Part shown: positions 1 through 10,989 of the stretch, in pieces
How the letters are laid out: the number at the start of each line of letters is the position of its first letter
How positions within the stretch are numbered: the stretch's first letter is position 1
The notes under the pieces: model-generated
What the model saw: only the letters and a program-made list of their open reading frames with translations
Databases searched by the model: none
Told to the model about the DNA's origin: nothing
Source of the DNA: Raffaelea ambrosiae
Taxonomy: Eukaryota > Ascomycota > Sordariomycetes > Ophiostomatales > Ophiostomataceae
Reading direction: 5' to 3'
Assembly (NCBI GenBank): GCA_002778195.1
Contig: PCDI01000018.1
Location: forward strand, 11,283-75,282
DNA: 64,000 nt
Program-made: the position numbers and the translations under genes

Positions 1-118
1 AGGGGTTTTCTCACCAAAAAAATACACTAGCGAGCTCATCCGATTTAAAATAGATGGTAGGGGTTTCTTACTAAAAAAATATACTAACGAGTTTATTCGA
101 TTTAAAATAGATAATAAA
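1..118 (+). repeat. 58-60 bp tandem unit, two copies
   Basis: Two head-to-tail copies of a unit that starts AGGGGTTT, carries a run of seven A, then ACTA(A/G)CGAG and ends CGATTTAAAATAGAT. The first copy keeps CTCATCCG while the second has TTTATTCG. These are C-to-T and G-to-A changes in the direction RIP produces. The window edge cuts the array, so more copies may lie to the left. Confidence 0.8.
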
Positions 119-1660
119 GGAATTATTTATAAAAGAGTTAAAAAGCATAAACACTATTTAGTTAAAACGAGCGCGGTTTAACGAGTTAAAAAACTATTTA
201 TTAAACGTTTACTATAAAGCGTTAAAGTAACGATTAAAAGTTAATAAAAAACTGTTGTTATATTAAAAACTTATTATTTTAAACTTAAAACCGTTAACAA
301 GGAGTTAGTAACCCGATAACGAAACACTTATTTAAATAAAACAAGTTAAATAAAGCGAAACGTTAACGACTCGAACTTAATATACGATTTAAAGAAAATG
401 AAGAAGTTAAAAAATGCGAGACGTTAACGAGCCGAAGCTGAAACGCAACTTAAAAAAAGAGAACTATTAAACTAAGATTAAATTAAAAACCGCACTTGAA
501 ACGACGTAGAGACGAGGGATAAAGATTATATTAAAACGAAGAGCTTACGTTATAACGTCGAGTTTTTATTAAAGCGTGATAAAGTTAAAAAGGAAGAAAA
601 GAGAAAGAGAAGAGCGTAAAAAGGGCGATAAAGAAAACTCTGCTTATATTTTCCTTTCGCTTACTTAATAACGCTTAACCTTTTATTTACTTTATAAACG
701 AAAAAAGCGATCGAAGCTTTACGAGAAAGGTGCGTAAGGTGCCGCACGTTATAACGGCTGCATTAATACTACGAAAGAGGATTAACGTTAAACGCGCATA
801 TAGTTAAACGCTTCAAGCGCTTTAAAGGCTTACTACTAACGAGCGTAACCGCACGCTTAAAGACGAGCTTTACGAAAGGGGGGATAATTGTGAGGATATC
901 GCGAGCTTACTCGAAGGCGTGCTTTACGAGCAACTTAAGCACGTATAAACAACCTGTTTAAACACGTACCACCTTTAGCAAAGCACGTAACCGTATAACT
1001 AGCGTAAGTTTGAAGAGAGGTGCGTTACGAAGCGCACCCACGGACCCTTAAGCGTAGCGCGGAGTTAGGGCTTCGTACGCGGCTTGGAGACGCTACGCAT
1101 AAAGCCTTTTAGAAGCCTTTAATATAACGAGGGCCTTTTACCCTTTTAAAAAAAGGAGATAAGATTTAGTTGTATAATCTACGAAATCCTACCTTCGTTA
1201 ATGAAATACTTTTATCTTTTATAATTCTTTACTTAACTATAAGTACCACCCTAATAAATTAATTAAACCGTACGCGAAATCTTTATATTTTATTTCATTT
1301 TATATAATATAAACGATATAAAATATTCTAACTAATAAAAAACATCTTAACGTACAACAGCCAAAAATGTTCGTACGCTTATTAATAAATAGGAAAATGT
1401 TCGTGCGTTACTCTTATCGCTTATCGTACGACGTAACACTCGTTTTTTTTTTTTTCTTCTTTTTTTCAATTATATATATTCTTCTCGTAAATGCTCGTAC
1501 GGATTTGAAAATTAAAATGGACGTAAACTATTAAAAACGTAGTTAAACGATGGTCTTCTCGCTTTCGTACGACCTCGGGATTTAAATCGGATGAGTTTAA
1601 GAAGTTAAATCGAATAAGTTTATTAGTTTAACGAGCCCGCTTTTTTAAATCGAATAAGTA

Positions 1661-1890
1661 AGGGTTTTTTTATTAAAAAAATATACTAACGAGCTTATTC
1701 GATTTAAAATAGATAGTAGGGTTTTTTTTTAAAAAAAATACATTAACGAGTTTATTCGATTTAAAATAAATAATAAGGTTTTTTTATTAAAAAAATATAT
1801 TAACGAGTTTATTCGATTTAAAATAAATAATAAGGTTTTTTTATTAAAAAAATATATTAATGAGTTTATTCGATTTAAAATAAATAATAA
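1661..1890 (+). repeat. 58 bp tandem unit, four copies
   Basis: Four consecutive copies of the same unit as at the left edge, all in the strongly mutated form (TTTATTCG in place of CTCATCCG in most copies). A single, least mutated copy of the unit sits at 2750-2808 next to the helicase-nuclease gene. Confidence 0.8.
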
Positions 1891-2958
1891 TGCTTTTAAA
1901 GCTAAGCTATAAAAATACGTGTTAAATCGTTAATATAACGAAGAATTAATTATATTATTATATCGAAATTACGCAGCTTTATTTAATCGTACGATCGTAT
2001 AAATTATCGTTAATACACGCGTTATAAAACGTTTAAACCGTGTAAATATTTAAACTATCGTCGTTATCGTTTATTTCGCTATTATTAAATAACTCGTTAT
2101 TTTCGTTTATATCGTACGTAAACCCGTTATACGTATTATTAAATTTTTATTATATTAAATATATTTTTTAATATAATAAAATAAATATTTATTCGTTTTT
2201 TAAATATATTTTATTATTTATTTTATTTATTAATACGTTTTTTTAATTAATATAAATATATAAATTATATAAAAAATTATATAAATACGTACGTAAATTA
2301 AATAATAATAATATATTTTATATATATTTTTATTTTATTTATTTTATTTATTAATAAAAATAAAAATATTTATTCGTTTTTTATTTAAAGTTTTTTTTTA
2401 ACGTAGCTTATTAAACTTATTAATACTCAAAAATATTCATACGTTTTTCTTATCTCCTATCGGAGTTATCGATAATAAAAAATATTTATACGTTTTTTTT
2501 TTATCGCTTATCGTACGCCGAAATCAACGGTTTTCTTTTTTTTTTCTTCCTTTTTTAACTACGTGCATTTCTTTAACGGTAAATCGTACGAACATGAAAA
2601 TTTTATAAAATGTAAAACGTTAAAAACGCATTCAAACGGTGGTCTTCTCGTATTCGTACGAGTTCGGAATTAAAATCGGATGAGCTCGAGAAGTTAAATC
2701 GGATAAGCTCGCTAGTTTAACGGTCCCGCTTTTTTAAATCGGATGAGCAGGGGTTTTCTCACCAAAAAAATACACTAACGAGCTCATCCGGTTTGAAATA
2801 GATGGTAGGGTGGCGTGTTGAAAAGTGGGTTACTCACGTTATATAATCAACGTGCCGAGTTAAACCCCGCAAAATTCTCAACAGTCGATTTAGTTTTATT
2901 GTCGAGCATCATTTATATTTTTAGTACCAATACAACCCTCCTCGTTGTTAAAGAAAAA

Positions 2959-5353
2959 ATGATCATCCAGTCAATCTTGGCCTGTTACCGAGCACGGCCC
3001 CAAAGTGTGAAAGTAGTTGTAAGTGCCCTAGAAGCGGGAACCAGCGGCAGTACCGCAGTACAGTATTAACATCCGATAGCTCTGGGCATCTTTCTCTTCC
3101 AAACGTTCTCATTTGTATAAATTCCAAAGACCAGTTCAAGGATGGCTGAAGGAGCCATCATTTACCCCTTCCGAAGAACAATTAAAGATTGCCAAGCTCT
3201 GCTCCAAGCAGAATGTCGTTGTGTCGGCGCGACCAGGATCCGGCAAGACAGCCACAGCAGAGGCCATCGTGGCCGCCCAACCAGGCAAACGAGTTATCGT
3301 GCTAACCTACTCGAAGCGGCTGCAACTGGAAACCGTTCGTCGACTCCAGCCGTATTCAAACTGTGAAGTGTCCACTTTCCACTCTATGGCAGGCAAACTA
3401 TTTAAAGGAACCGTGCACAACGACGCCGAGCTGTGGAAGCGCAAACGCCAATTCCTAGACAGCGGCGAACTCCCTTACTGGAGCCATGAGGCGTTTGATA
3501 TTATTGTATTGGATGAGTTTCAAGACTGCACTGAGATCCTGTTTTGGCTTGTGGGCTGCTTTATCCAGGCCAATGAGCGGGCGATGAAGAAGAATGGTCC
3601 ACCCGCCCGTCTCGTCGTGCTCGGCGACGAGCTGCAGTGCATCTACCAGTTCCGCGGAGCTGATAGCCGGTACTTGACTCTCGCCCCCGAATTATCAGGC
3701 ACGCTCACACCTTATCCATTCGTCCAGGTGTCACTGAGCCGCAGCTTCCGGCTGTCGCTGGCCACGGTCCGATTCATAAACGAAGTATTTTTCCGCGGTC
3801 AGCAGTACATAACTAGCAACAAGCGGGGCCCCAAGCCTATTTTCATACGGTGCTACTTGAAGAAAGACCGTCCGTGCTCCGAGCTGACCGCCAAGCTAGC
3901 TGCCCTGATTAGGCAGTACGGGGCCGGGAACAGCGCCTTCATTGCGCCGTCAATTCGCACTAAGGGTCCACTACAGCAATTGGCTAACATGTTGGCCATG
4001 GATTATTGCGTGCCTATTGCGGTGTCTCTCGATGACGAAGCTCCCCTGGACGAGAGAGTGATCAGGGACAAGTTGTGTATTTCCACCATTCACCAGTTCA
4101 AAGGCAGCGAGCGCGATCTCATCATCGTCTTCGGCGTAGACGCGTCGTTTTTTCGTTTTTTTGGCCGCCATCACCCTGATGATCGCTGTCCCAATGAGGT
4201 CTTCGTGGCTCTAACCCGAGCTGCGACGCAGCTCGTATTAGTGCATGATGAGGCCAAGAGCCTGATGCCATTTATGTCAGCGGACGCTATCTACGAAACG
4301 GCTACCGTGGTCAACATGACGGCAAACAAGAAGAGGTTGGCGCCGGGCGGCGCTCCGGGCCGGCGGGTGCAATTGGGACTGGTACTGCCGTCCAACAGCG
4401 GGGTGCGAGACATAGTCCGGCATGTGTCAGAGAGCAAGCTGGACGAGATTGTCGCACAGCACCTTTTCGTCCAGACAATCTCGTCATCCCTGCCTGAACA
4501 GGAACATATTGCCATGCGTAATATTGTTGCCACAGGTCCAACTATGGGCCTTTATGAGTCTGTCAGCGATATCAACGGCATCGTCGTGGTTGCGGCTTTT
4601 GAGTATCAGATTACAGGTCAATTACGTTCGCTTGGGCAGACCTGGGGCCTCATGGGTACAGAAACGCCTCCCACAGACAGCCAGAAACGTATTGCCTGGC
4701 TCTGTCGTCGTGCATGCAACTACGAAGCCTTGATTTCGGGCTATCTTCCGCGCCCTATCCAAATGAAATACCACGACTTTCTCTGGATCGAACCGGAAGA
4801 GCTGACTCAGGCCCTAAAAAGGCTCCAGGGTGTCCTGGGTGACTCAACCCCCTGTCTGCAGTTCGAGGTGGATGCCACGAAGAAGGTTTCTGTCGATGGA
4901 GAAACAACCACATTGTTCGGACGAGCCGATATAGTTTCCATGCCTCCTGCCTCAGCTGACTGTTGTGACGGTGCCAGGGATACCGCTATTGACACTCGTG
5001 AGCAAGGGATCGTTGAAACTGTGTGGGAGATCAAATTTGTGGCGAAACTTTCTAGCGAACACATCGTGCAGGCATGCGCATATGCCTATTTGATGTCCGC
5101 AAAGTTGGGAAATGTGCCTTGTGTCATGCTTTTTAATGTGCGTGACGGAGAGAGATGGCGAGTCACACCACGCGATGGGTTGGACGGACTGCGGCACGTG
5201 GTAGAAAGTGCTTTGCGTCTTAGGTATACAAAGATGGATGGTCTTACGACAGAAGAGTTGGTCTGGCAGTGTATCAAGGCTTCGCTGGAGCTGGTGAATG
5301 CGGGCAGCTCCACTGCAGAGAAACCTTTCTCACGACAAGCATATAGGTGGTAG
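2959..5353 (+). CDS. UvrD-like SF1 helicase fused to a RecB-like PD-(D/E)XK nuclease
   Basis: The main frame (3080-5353) has no ATG near its start. An intron from 3019 (GTAAGT) to 3079 (TTAAC branch, TAG acceptor) joins it in phase to an exon with ATG at 2959, giving 777 aa. Superfamily 1A helicase motifs are in order: GSGKT about residue 73, TFHSMA, DEFQD about 165, GDELQCIYQFRGAD, LSRSFR, STIHQFKGSE and VALTRA. The C-terminal third shows GRAD about 633, WEIKF about 669 and a Q-x3-Y-type tail, the core of RecB/Cas4-like nucleases. A role in DNA unwinding and end trimming follows from these families; the biological role is unknown. It starts 150 bp after a RIP-mutated repeat yet shows no RIP itself. 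The start exon is an inference; the helicase call is firm, the nuclease call good. Confidence 0.75.
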
Positions 5354-7084
5354 CATGTGTGTTAGTTTCGCTAGGTTTCGTTTTTGTTAGAGGTATGCTG
5401 ATAGTAACATTATAACCCCGCTTCAGTGTTCTATTTTCTAGACCCGTAAATGTTCCTCTCTTGACCTTCGGTGTTCTGTTCTAGGACCACTAACTCTAGT
5501 GATCACTCTCTGCTAGTATCTTGTAGAGATGTCCATTGTCTGTCTAGGACCAACATGCCTGCTGCATCTCGTCAAACCACGCAGGATCATCCAGGTCTGG
5601 ACGATCCCATTCCGTGCCGTCCTTTTTGTTACGAAACTCCTACTCCGAAGCAAACAGGGACGACATGTCGTCTGCGTACAAGAGGGCTGTAGGTTGGCAT
5701 TGTGTATACCACTCTCATCGTCCACCGATATAAGCCCTTCATATACTGTTAAACTTGTACTTGAGCCGGCCACCGTTGGATAATACGACGCCCTCCTTCA
5801 CTTCCCCGAGGAGAACCCGATATAACACTACGCTAGACAAGTAGTATGCTAGCGTCCAGCCCGTCCCTCGCTAGCTACTCAGGCCCCAGATGCCTTCGAA
5901 AGGCCATCCTACTTCGCGCTTGAGGGTCTCGATGTCGAGTGTCGACGGGTGTAGGAGCGAGGGTGCTGGACAGCCGGAAACATCGTTGCAAGAAAAAGTG
6001 AAGATTTAGAGGAGGACAGGCAGGCCGAAGCTGACACCGAAAGCGCCGATTCTAGTACAATATGTTAGCAACCATCCGGCCAATTGCGGGGCAGGTAAGC
6101 AGGGAGAGGGTGTTCTTACGGGCTACCACACTCGTAATCATAGCTCTCTGCAGACTTTGAGACGTTTGTAGTGGCCTTCTCCACGGACCCGGATGCCTCT
6201 GGTTTACTTGCCGTCGCTATCGCCATTGTGTTGTTCGTCCTGCCGTTCACGGTTCAGGTAGAGGTCGCAGAAGTCGTGGCTCTTGGGACACAAGTGAGAA
6301 AAGGGAGAAGGGAGAAGGAAGTCGGAGCTTTTAAAACATCAATGATTCCAGATCACTTCTGTCTTGTAATTGCTCTCTGGTTCCTAATTGCTTACTTCCA
6401 AAAGTCCCCCCGGATTGTTCGTCGTCCCGAATTGTCGTCGGGATCTCGAGCTTCCTGCCAGCTGATTTTTTAGTTTATTTTCTTCCTGTCTGAGCGGTAC
6501 TAGGAATCTCCTTTGGACCGAAAATGGCTCGTTTTTTGTGGTCGACAGAGGCGCCCCGTCTTCACCGCATGCTTCTCAAACACAGGGAAGGACTCGCCAG
6601 GTTCATCGCCGGTATCGGCTGTGCTTATAGAAGCGGAGGTGCGAGAGGTGCCAGCTGAGGTATTCGTGGACGGCATGTTTGTACTTACCTACCCGTTTAT
6701 TAACTGTAATATGCCGCGTATGAAACTGATAGTATATTTAAACGCATGTATTATTTCTTATAATATTTTTATAATTTTAATTTATTATTACTTATTATTA
6801 TCATCGCGAACATTTTATAAACTTATATTTATTTTCAAATGTAACTCTTTGAATCACGTTCTTGTTTATTATTTACTTTTTATTTATACTTTTTAAAAAG
6901 ACTAGTTCAACTTGAATATTACTCGTTACTTTGAATCTCGTCTTTACTTACTTACTCGCTTACTTGACTGTGATGTGATAAATGACGTATTAAGAGAGCG
7001 TATTTTCCTGCTGGAATCTTTTTTTAAATACCACTTTAATCGAATAGTAATAGTATTATAGCGTCTTTTGAATATAATTATAAA
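5354..7084. other. Gene-free stretch with TA-rich tail
   Basis: I see no protein with recognisable features on either strand. Short frames between 5471 and 6473 overlap one another on both strands and lack motifs. From about 6700 to 7070 the base composition becomes strongly AT-rich (runs of TTATTA and TATAAT), resembling the left-edge repeat, so a second decayed repeat is possible. The 3' ends of the helicase gene and the transcription factor gene face each other across this stretch. Confidence 0.5.
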
Positions 7085-9350
7085 TCACCCAAACAAGTAC
7101 TTCATACCTCCCCCTTCCGACCGCTGGTCGACAATAGCACCCCACCACTGGTTCTGGCGCCAGACGTCTTTGAGCAGGGCCCGAGCCGTAACAAACATGT
7201 GGTACCGCGTGCGTGCCCCCCACCATACGCAAAAGTTAACAGCCTCGGCGCGTAGCCCAGCGTCGCGGGTCTCGCAGCCGGCGAGCAGGACGGGAAATAG
7301 CAATTGCTTCTGGAAGAAGACCGTGTTACGACAGGACTTGACATGGTTGAGGATCCGGCGGGCGAGGAGGGCTAGATTTGTTGGTCTTGCGAGTTTGATA
7401 GGCAATTTGACTAACCTTCCATCGCTGCCGTCTTTACTGTCTTTACTGTCTTCCATGTCTTCCATGTCTTCCATGTCCTCCATCTCTTTACCTTCTTGGC
7501 TGTTGGCACTGTGACGACAGTGCTCCGGTGCAAACACTTGACCAATATAGAGAAGAAGGGCGTTTCGCCAAGCTTCGGCGCAGTGGTACCGGTCGAGGAG
7601 ATCGTCGAGGGAGCCTTCTAGAGAACCTGTTTGCTGCCCGGAACGGTCCACCACTGCAGCCCACAGATCATCCGGCAACTGCGGGTCGGCAAAAGCCGGC
7701 GACGACCAACGCGCGATGCGGTGCTGCAGCCGCTGAACAGGCGCTGTGTCGAAGCGTACGCACGACATCCGTGCCGCCTGCACCTGCTCGTGCGCATAGA
7801 CGGCCAGGCGCACCATGAAGCGAAAGACGTCGAGCGGACAGCCGGTCACGGCAAAGAAGTCACGGCCGTCGTCGGTGTCAATGATGGTGCGGATCGTTGC
7901 AAGCGGTAAGCGGACGCCCGACCGGTGGGTGAGGGCCAGGACAACGTCGAACCAGACAATCAGCGTAAACTGCGAGCGGTGCTGGGGGGGGAGCGAGGCG
8001 ATGGGCGTGTGGCGAAGGATGCGCTCGGCGCGGCTAATGTGGAAAGACCAGGGGCCAAAGGCGGATGTGGCACACTGGGAGATGTCAGATCTATCATTCA
8101 GAGGCATGGCTGGAGAGTCAGAGGCAGAGGCAGTAACGCACATCCAATGTCAACAAGACAATGACGGGATCCAGCAAAGACGCGTCGAGATGGCCATTGC
8201 TCGACATGGTATCCCGTAGGAGCTGCAGTGAGCGTCGCCGGTAGACGAGGGCCTCGTGGGAACATGCGCCGCCGGTGTCATGGCTGAGGTGTTTGTAGGA
8301 GAGCGCGAGGATGCAATGGCGCAGCAGCCTGAAGTTCTGGACGCTACCAAAAGAAAAGCGGAAGGGATTTGTCGGGAAATCGTGGGTGATGGGAAGAAGA
8401 CAGAACTCCTGATCGTCTGTGGCTTTGTTAGAGGGGCAGAAGAGAGGAGAGGAGCGAGCGGTGAAAAAGAAAAGAAAAAGAGGGAGGGGGTCTGCCCAAC
8501 TGTCGCTCTCGGATGGCATGCCTATCCTGCCTTTCATGTCTCAGTATATTGGTGGTTGTAATTANGGGGGGGGCTGTTGGGTACATCTCGTAAACATGCG
8601 CGTCAACGTATCATAGAGAGCGGACGGCTGCACATAGTAGGACACCACGTCTGAAAAAGCAATGGCAGTTTCTGGGAGTTCTGGCAGTTCCCCATGAAGG
8701 CCTGCTGTCCGTGGTCCCAAAGAACATGTACTAGTACTGTCGTCAAATTCGACTCTGCTCGGTCTGCTTGGACTGCTTGGACTTTCCACGCCGCCAAAAC
8801 CATCAAGAATGGTCTGGCTCGGCTGAATGCTGTCGGGGGTATCCGTGGACGGGGAGGTACTTGTTGTGACGGGCGACAATGTAGGCCCGACTGGCAGCGT
8901 TGGATACACATCGGGAAGGGGAGTGCCGCTGTGTGGGCACGGATCCAGATCGGTCATGAGAAAGGGGCTCATGTACTCCCCGGTGGTCCATCCGATAGCA
9001 GGGCCAGCAGAACCAACCAGGGGACTGGGCGTATCTATGCCGTCAAAAAACGATGCAGCCTCTCTAGTGTCGTCTCGAGGATCCTCTCTAATCTGTGGAG
9101 GTATCGCATAATGGCCAAAGCCAAGGACAGACGCTGTCGGTGATGGCAGCCGGGCCGGCAGCACGGCCATGGCCTCGTTCACGGCCTCGTTTACGGCCCC
9201 ATTAACGGTAGAGGCCTGCTTCTGTTGCTCTTCCGATCGACTGCTGCCACGCCTGCCGCCATTTGCGCGTGTTGCATTGCGACGTCTTTTCCGGCTTGGC
9301 CCGCCGACGAACTTGAATTCGCGCGGCCAGCGGTGGTCGACTTGAGACAT
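7085..9350 (-). CDS. Fungal transcription factor (Fungal_trans_2 type) without a Zn2Cys6 cluster
   Basis: Model of three exons: 9350-8585, 8416-8142 and 8074-7085, 676 aa, all junctions in phase. The N-terminus has a basic stretch (KRRR near residue 20) but no Cys-x2-Cys-x6-Cys cluster, and I find none in the next 600 bp upstream. A Ser/Pro/Thr-rich linker follows. The rest resembles the regulatory domain of Fungal_trans_2 proteins: a LRHCILALSYKH helix, an AFGPWSFHISRAERIL block, and a C-terminal EAVNFCVWWGARTRYHMF segment. A run of EDM repeats (GAAGACATG-type microsatellite, about 7450-7485) lies in the last exon. It is transcribed away from the aminotransferase gene and shares its 614 bp upstream region, so control of the neighbouring metabolic genes is plausible. 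An ambiguous base (N, 8565) beside a G run falls in intron 1. Confidence 0.65.
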
Positions 9351-9964
9351 GTAGAAGGAGAGCAGAGGCAGAGCAGAAGGAGAAGCGATGTTTCGTCCTG
9401 ACTGTTTGTCTCGGGGGTCAGTATATTCGTCCCACTGTGGTATCCCATCTTCCGGTCTAGTCGATCCTCCTTAGATAATACCCATCTTTGGGGTGGCTCC
9501 GTTCCACTAGGTGGCAGAGATAAGCTAAGTGACCATATATCCAAATCGGGAGATATTGATAACCAGCGCAGTAAAAGCGGAAGCTCCCCTACTTATGGCA
9601 TTTTCTCTATCATATATTCTGTGTCAGCATAATGACGACCCACCCACCCACACTATTTGAATTGCCCGATTAAGAAATCTTCCATACCTGCCACCGTCTT
9701 GTATACCATCGCATATCTAGTCCTAGTATATATAAACTACGCGAGTAGACACGGGAGTCTGAGCATCCGATAACCGAAACAATAACGTCCATTAGCTAGC
9801 CCATCTTCTTTGACCATCTGACTACGAGCCATCCCCATATTATTTTCTTTACCATTCAATTTCTCAATTCCATAGTCTTTGGCAGTTTTTTAGCATTTTG
9901 TTCCCGTCTCCCATTCCAGCCAAACTGCACCTCAGGCACCTTTGCACAACACCCCGCTACCACG
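9351..9964. promoter_or_regulatory. Divergent promoter between transcription factor and aminotransferase
   Basis: This 614 bp gap separates two genes that start back to back. A TATA-like TATATATAAA lies at 9727-9736, about 230 bp before the aminotransferase ATG, with a CT-rich leader after it, as is common in filamentous fungi. No coding feature is visible. Confidence 0.5.
9727..9736 (+). promoter_or_regulatory. TATA-like element of the aminotransferase gene
   Basis: TATATATAAA, the only strong TATA match in the divergent gap, in the sense direction for the aminotransferase gene. Confidence 0.45.
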
Positions 9965-10939
9965 ATGGCAACCATGAAGGCCGTCTTTGACGCTTACGAC
10001 GCGCGTGTCGCCGAGCTCGAAACCAGTTCTAACCCTTTTGCCAAGGGCGTGGCCTGGGTCGACGGCGAGCTGGTGCCCCTTCACGAGGCCCGTGTCCCGC
10101 TGCTAGACGAGGGCTTCATGCACAGCGACCTGACTTACGATGTGCCCTCGGTCTGGGACGGCCGCTTCTATCGGCTCGACGACCACTTTGACCGGTTCGA
10201 GCGCAGTCTGACCAAGATGCGCCTACACTGGCCCATCCCGCGGGACCAGGTGCGTACGACGCTCGTTGATATGATCCGCCGTAGCGGTATCCGTGACGTC
10301 TTTGTCGAGATTATCGTGACGCGCGGTATGCGCGGTGTGCGCGGGACGCCCGCGGAGGAGATTCCTAAGCTCGAAAACCGGCTGTATCTTTTTATCATGC
10401 CGTATATCTGGGTTATGGAGCCGCATGTGCAGCTCGCCGGCAGCGGCACGGCCGTCTTGGCGCGTACCGTTCGTCGTACATCCCCGGGCTCTTTTGACCC
10501 GACCATTAAAAACCTGCAGTGGGGCGATCTCACGCGGGCTATGTTCGAGGCTCAGGACCGCGGCGCCACGTACCCGTTCCTGACCGACGGCGACGGCAAC
10601 CTGACCGAGGGCTCAGGCTTCAACGTGGTTATTATTAAAGACGGCGTCCTGCGGTCGCCGGCCCGCGGCGTGCTGGAGGGTGTGACACGCAAGAGCGTGG
10701 CCGACGCAGCTGCCACGCTGGGCATCGAGATGCGTATCGAGTTTGTCCCCGTGGAGGCCGTGTACGACTGCGACGAGCTGTTTATGTGCACGACGGCTGG
10801 GGGCATTATGCCGATTACGTCCTTGGACGGCAAGCCGATTGGCGACGGCAAGGTTGGGCCGATTACGGGCCAGATCTGGGACATGTACTGGAAAATGCAC
10901 TGGGAGGATAAGTTTAGCTTTGCTATTGACTATGCGTAA
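9965..10939 (+). CDS. Class IV PLP aminotransferase, (R)-selective amine transaminase type
   Basis: Single-exon gene, 324 aa, ATG preceded by CACG. It belongs to fold-type IV aminotransferases. Lys182 in DPTIKNLQWGD is the expected pyridoxal-phosphate lysine and Glu215 in LTEGSG the residue facing the cofactor ring nitrogen. The active-site set that marks (R)-selective amine transaminases (as in the Aspergillus terreus and Arthrobacter enzymes) is present: HSDLTYDVP (His53, Tyr58) and VEIIVTRGMRGVRG (Glu115, Arg126). Branched-chain and D-amino-acid aminotransferases differ at these places. The expected reaction is amino transfer from an (R)-amine to a keto acid such as pyruvate; the natural substrate is unknown. 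No targeting signal, so probably cytosolic. It shares an upstream region with a transcription factor and lies near transporter and amidase genes. Family call firm, stereopreference from motifs. Confidence 0.85.
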   Translation: MATMKAVFDAYDARVAELETSSNPFAKGVAWVDGELVPLHEARVPLLDEGFMHSDLTYDVPSVWDGRFYRLDDHFDRFERSLTKMRLHWPIPRDQVRTTLVDMIRRSGIRDVFVEIIVTRGMRGVRGTPAEEIPKLENRLYLFIMPYIWVMEPHVQLAGSGTAVLARTVRRTSPGSFDPTIKNLQWGDLTRAMFEAQDRGATYPFLTDGDGNLTEGSGFNVVIIKDGVLRSPARGVLEGVTRKSVADAAATLGIEMRIEFVPVEAVYDCDELFMCTTAGGIMPITSLDGKPIGDGKVGPITGQIWDMYWKMHWEDKFSFAIDYA

Positions 10940-10989
10940 TGGCTATGCGTGATATGGTTGCCATAGCTATGATTCATAAACCTCGGGTT

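Larger units (their letters stand above)
1..2811. repeat. RIP-degraded repeat block
   Basis: This stretch is very rich in TpA and poor in CpA and TpG while keeping CpG-containing words, the signature left by repeat-induced point mutation in ascomycetes. No open frame of useful length survives on either strand. Two long, diverged direct copies are visible, roughly 1366-1728 and 2445-2811, each ending in the same order of landmarks: a pyrimidine run, a TCGTACG word, GGTCTTCTCG, and the block around CGGATGAG. The outer copies are less mutated than the inner ones. It is a decayed repeat or transposon cluster whose original class I cannot name. It stops abruptly just before the helicase-nuclease gene. 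Confidence 0.8.
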
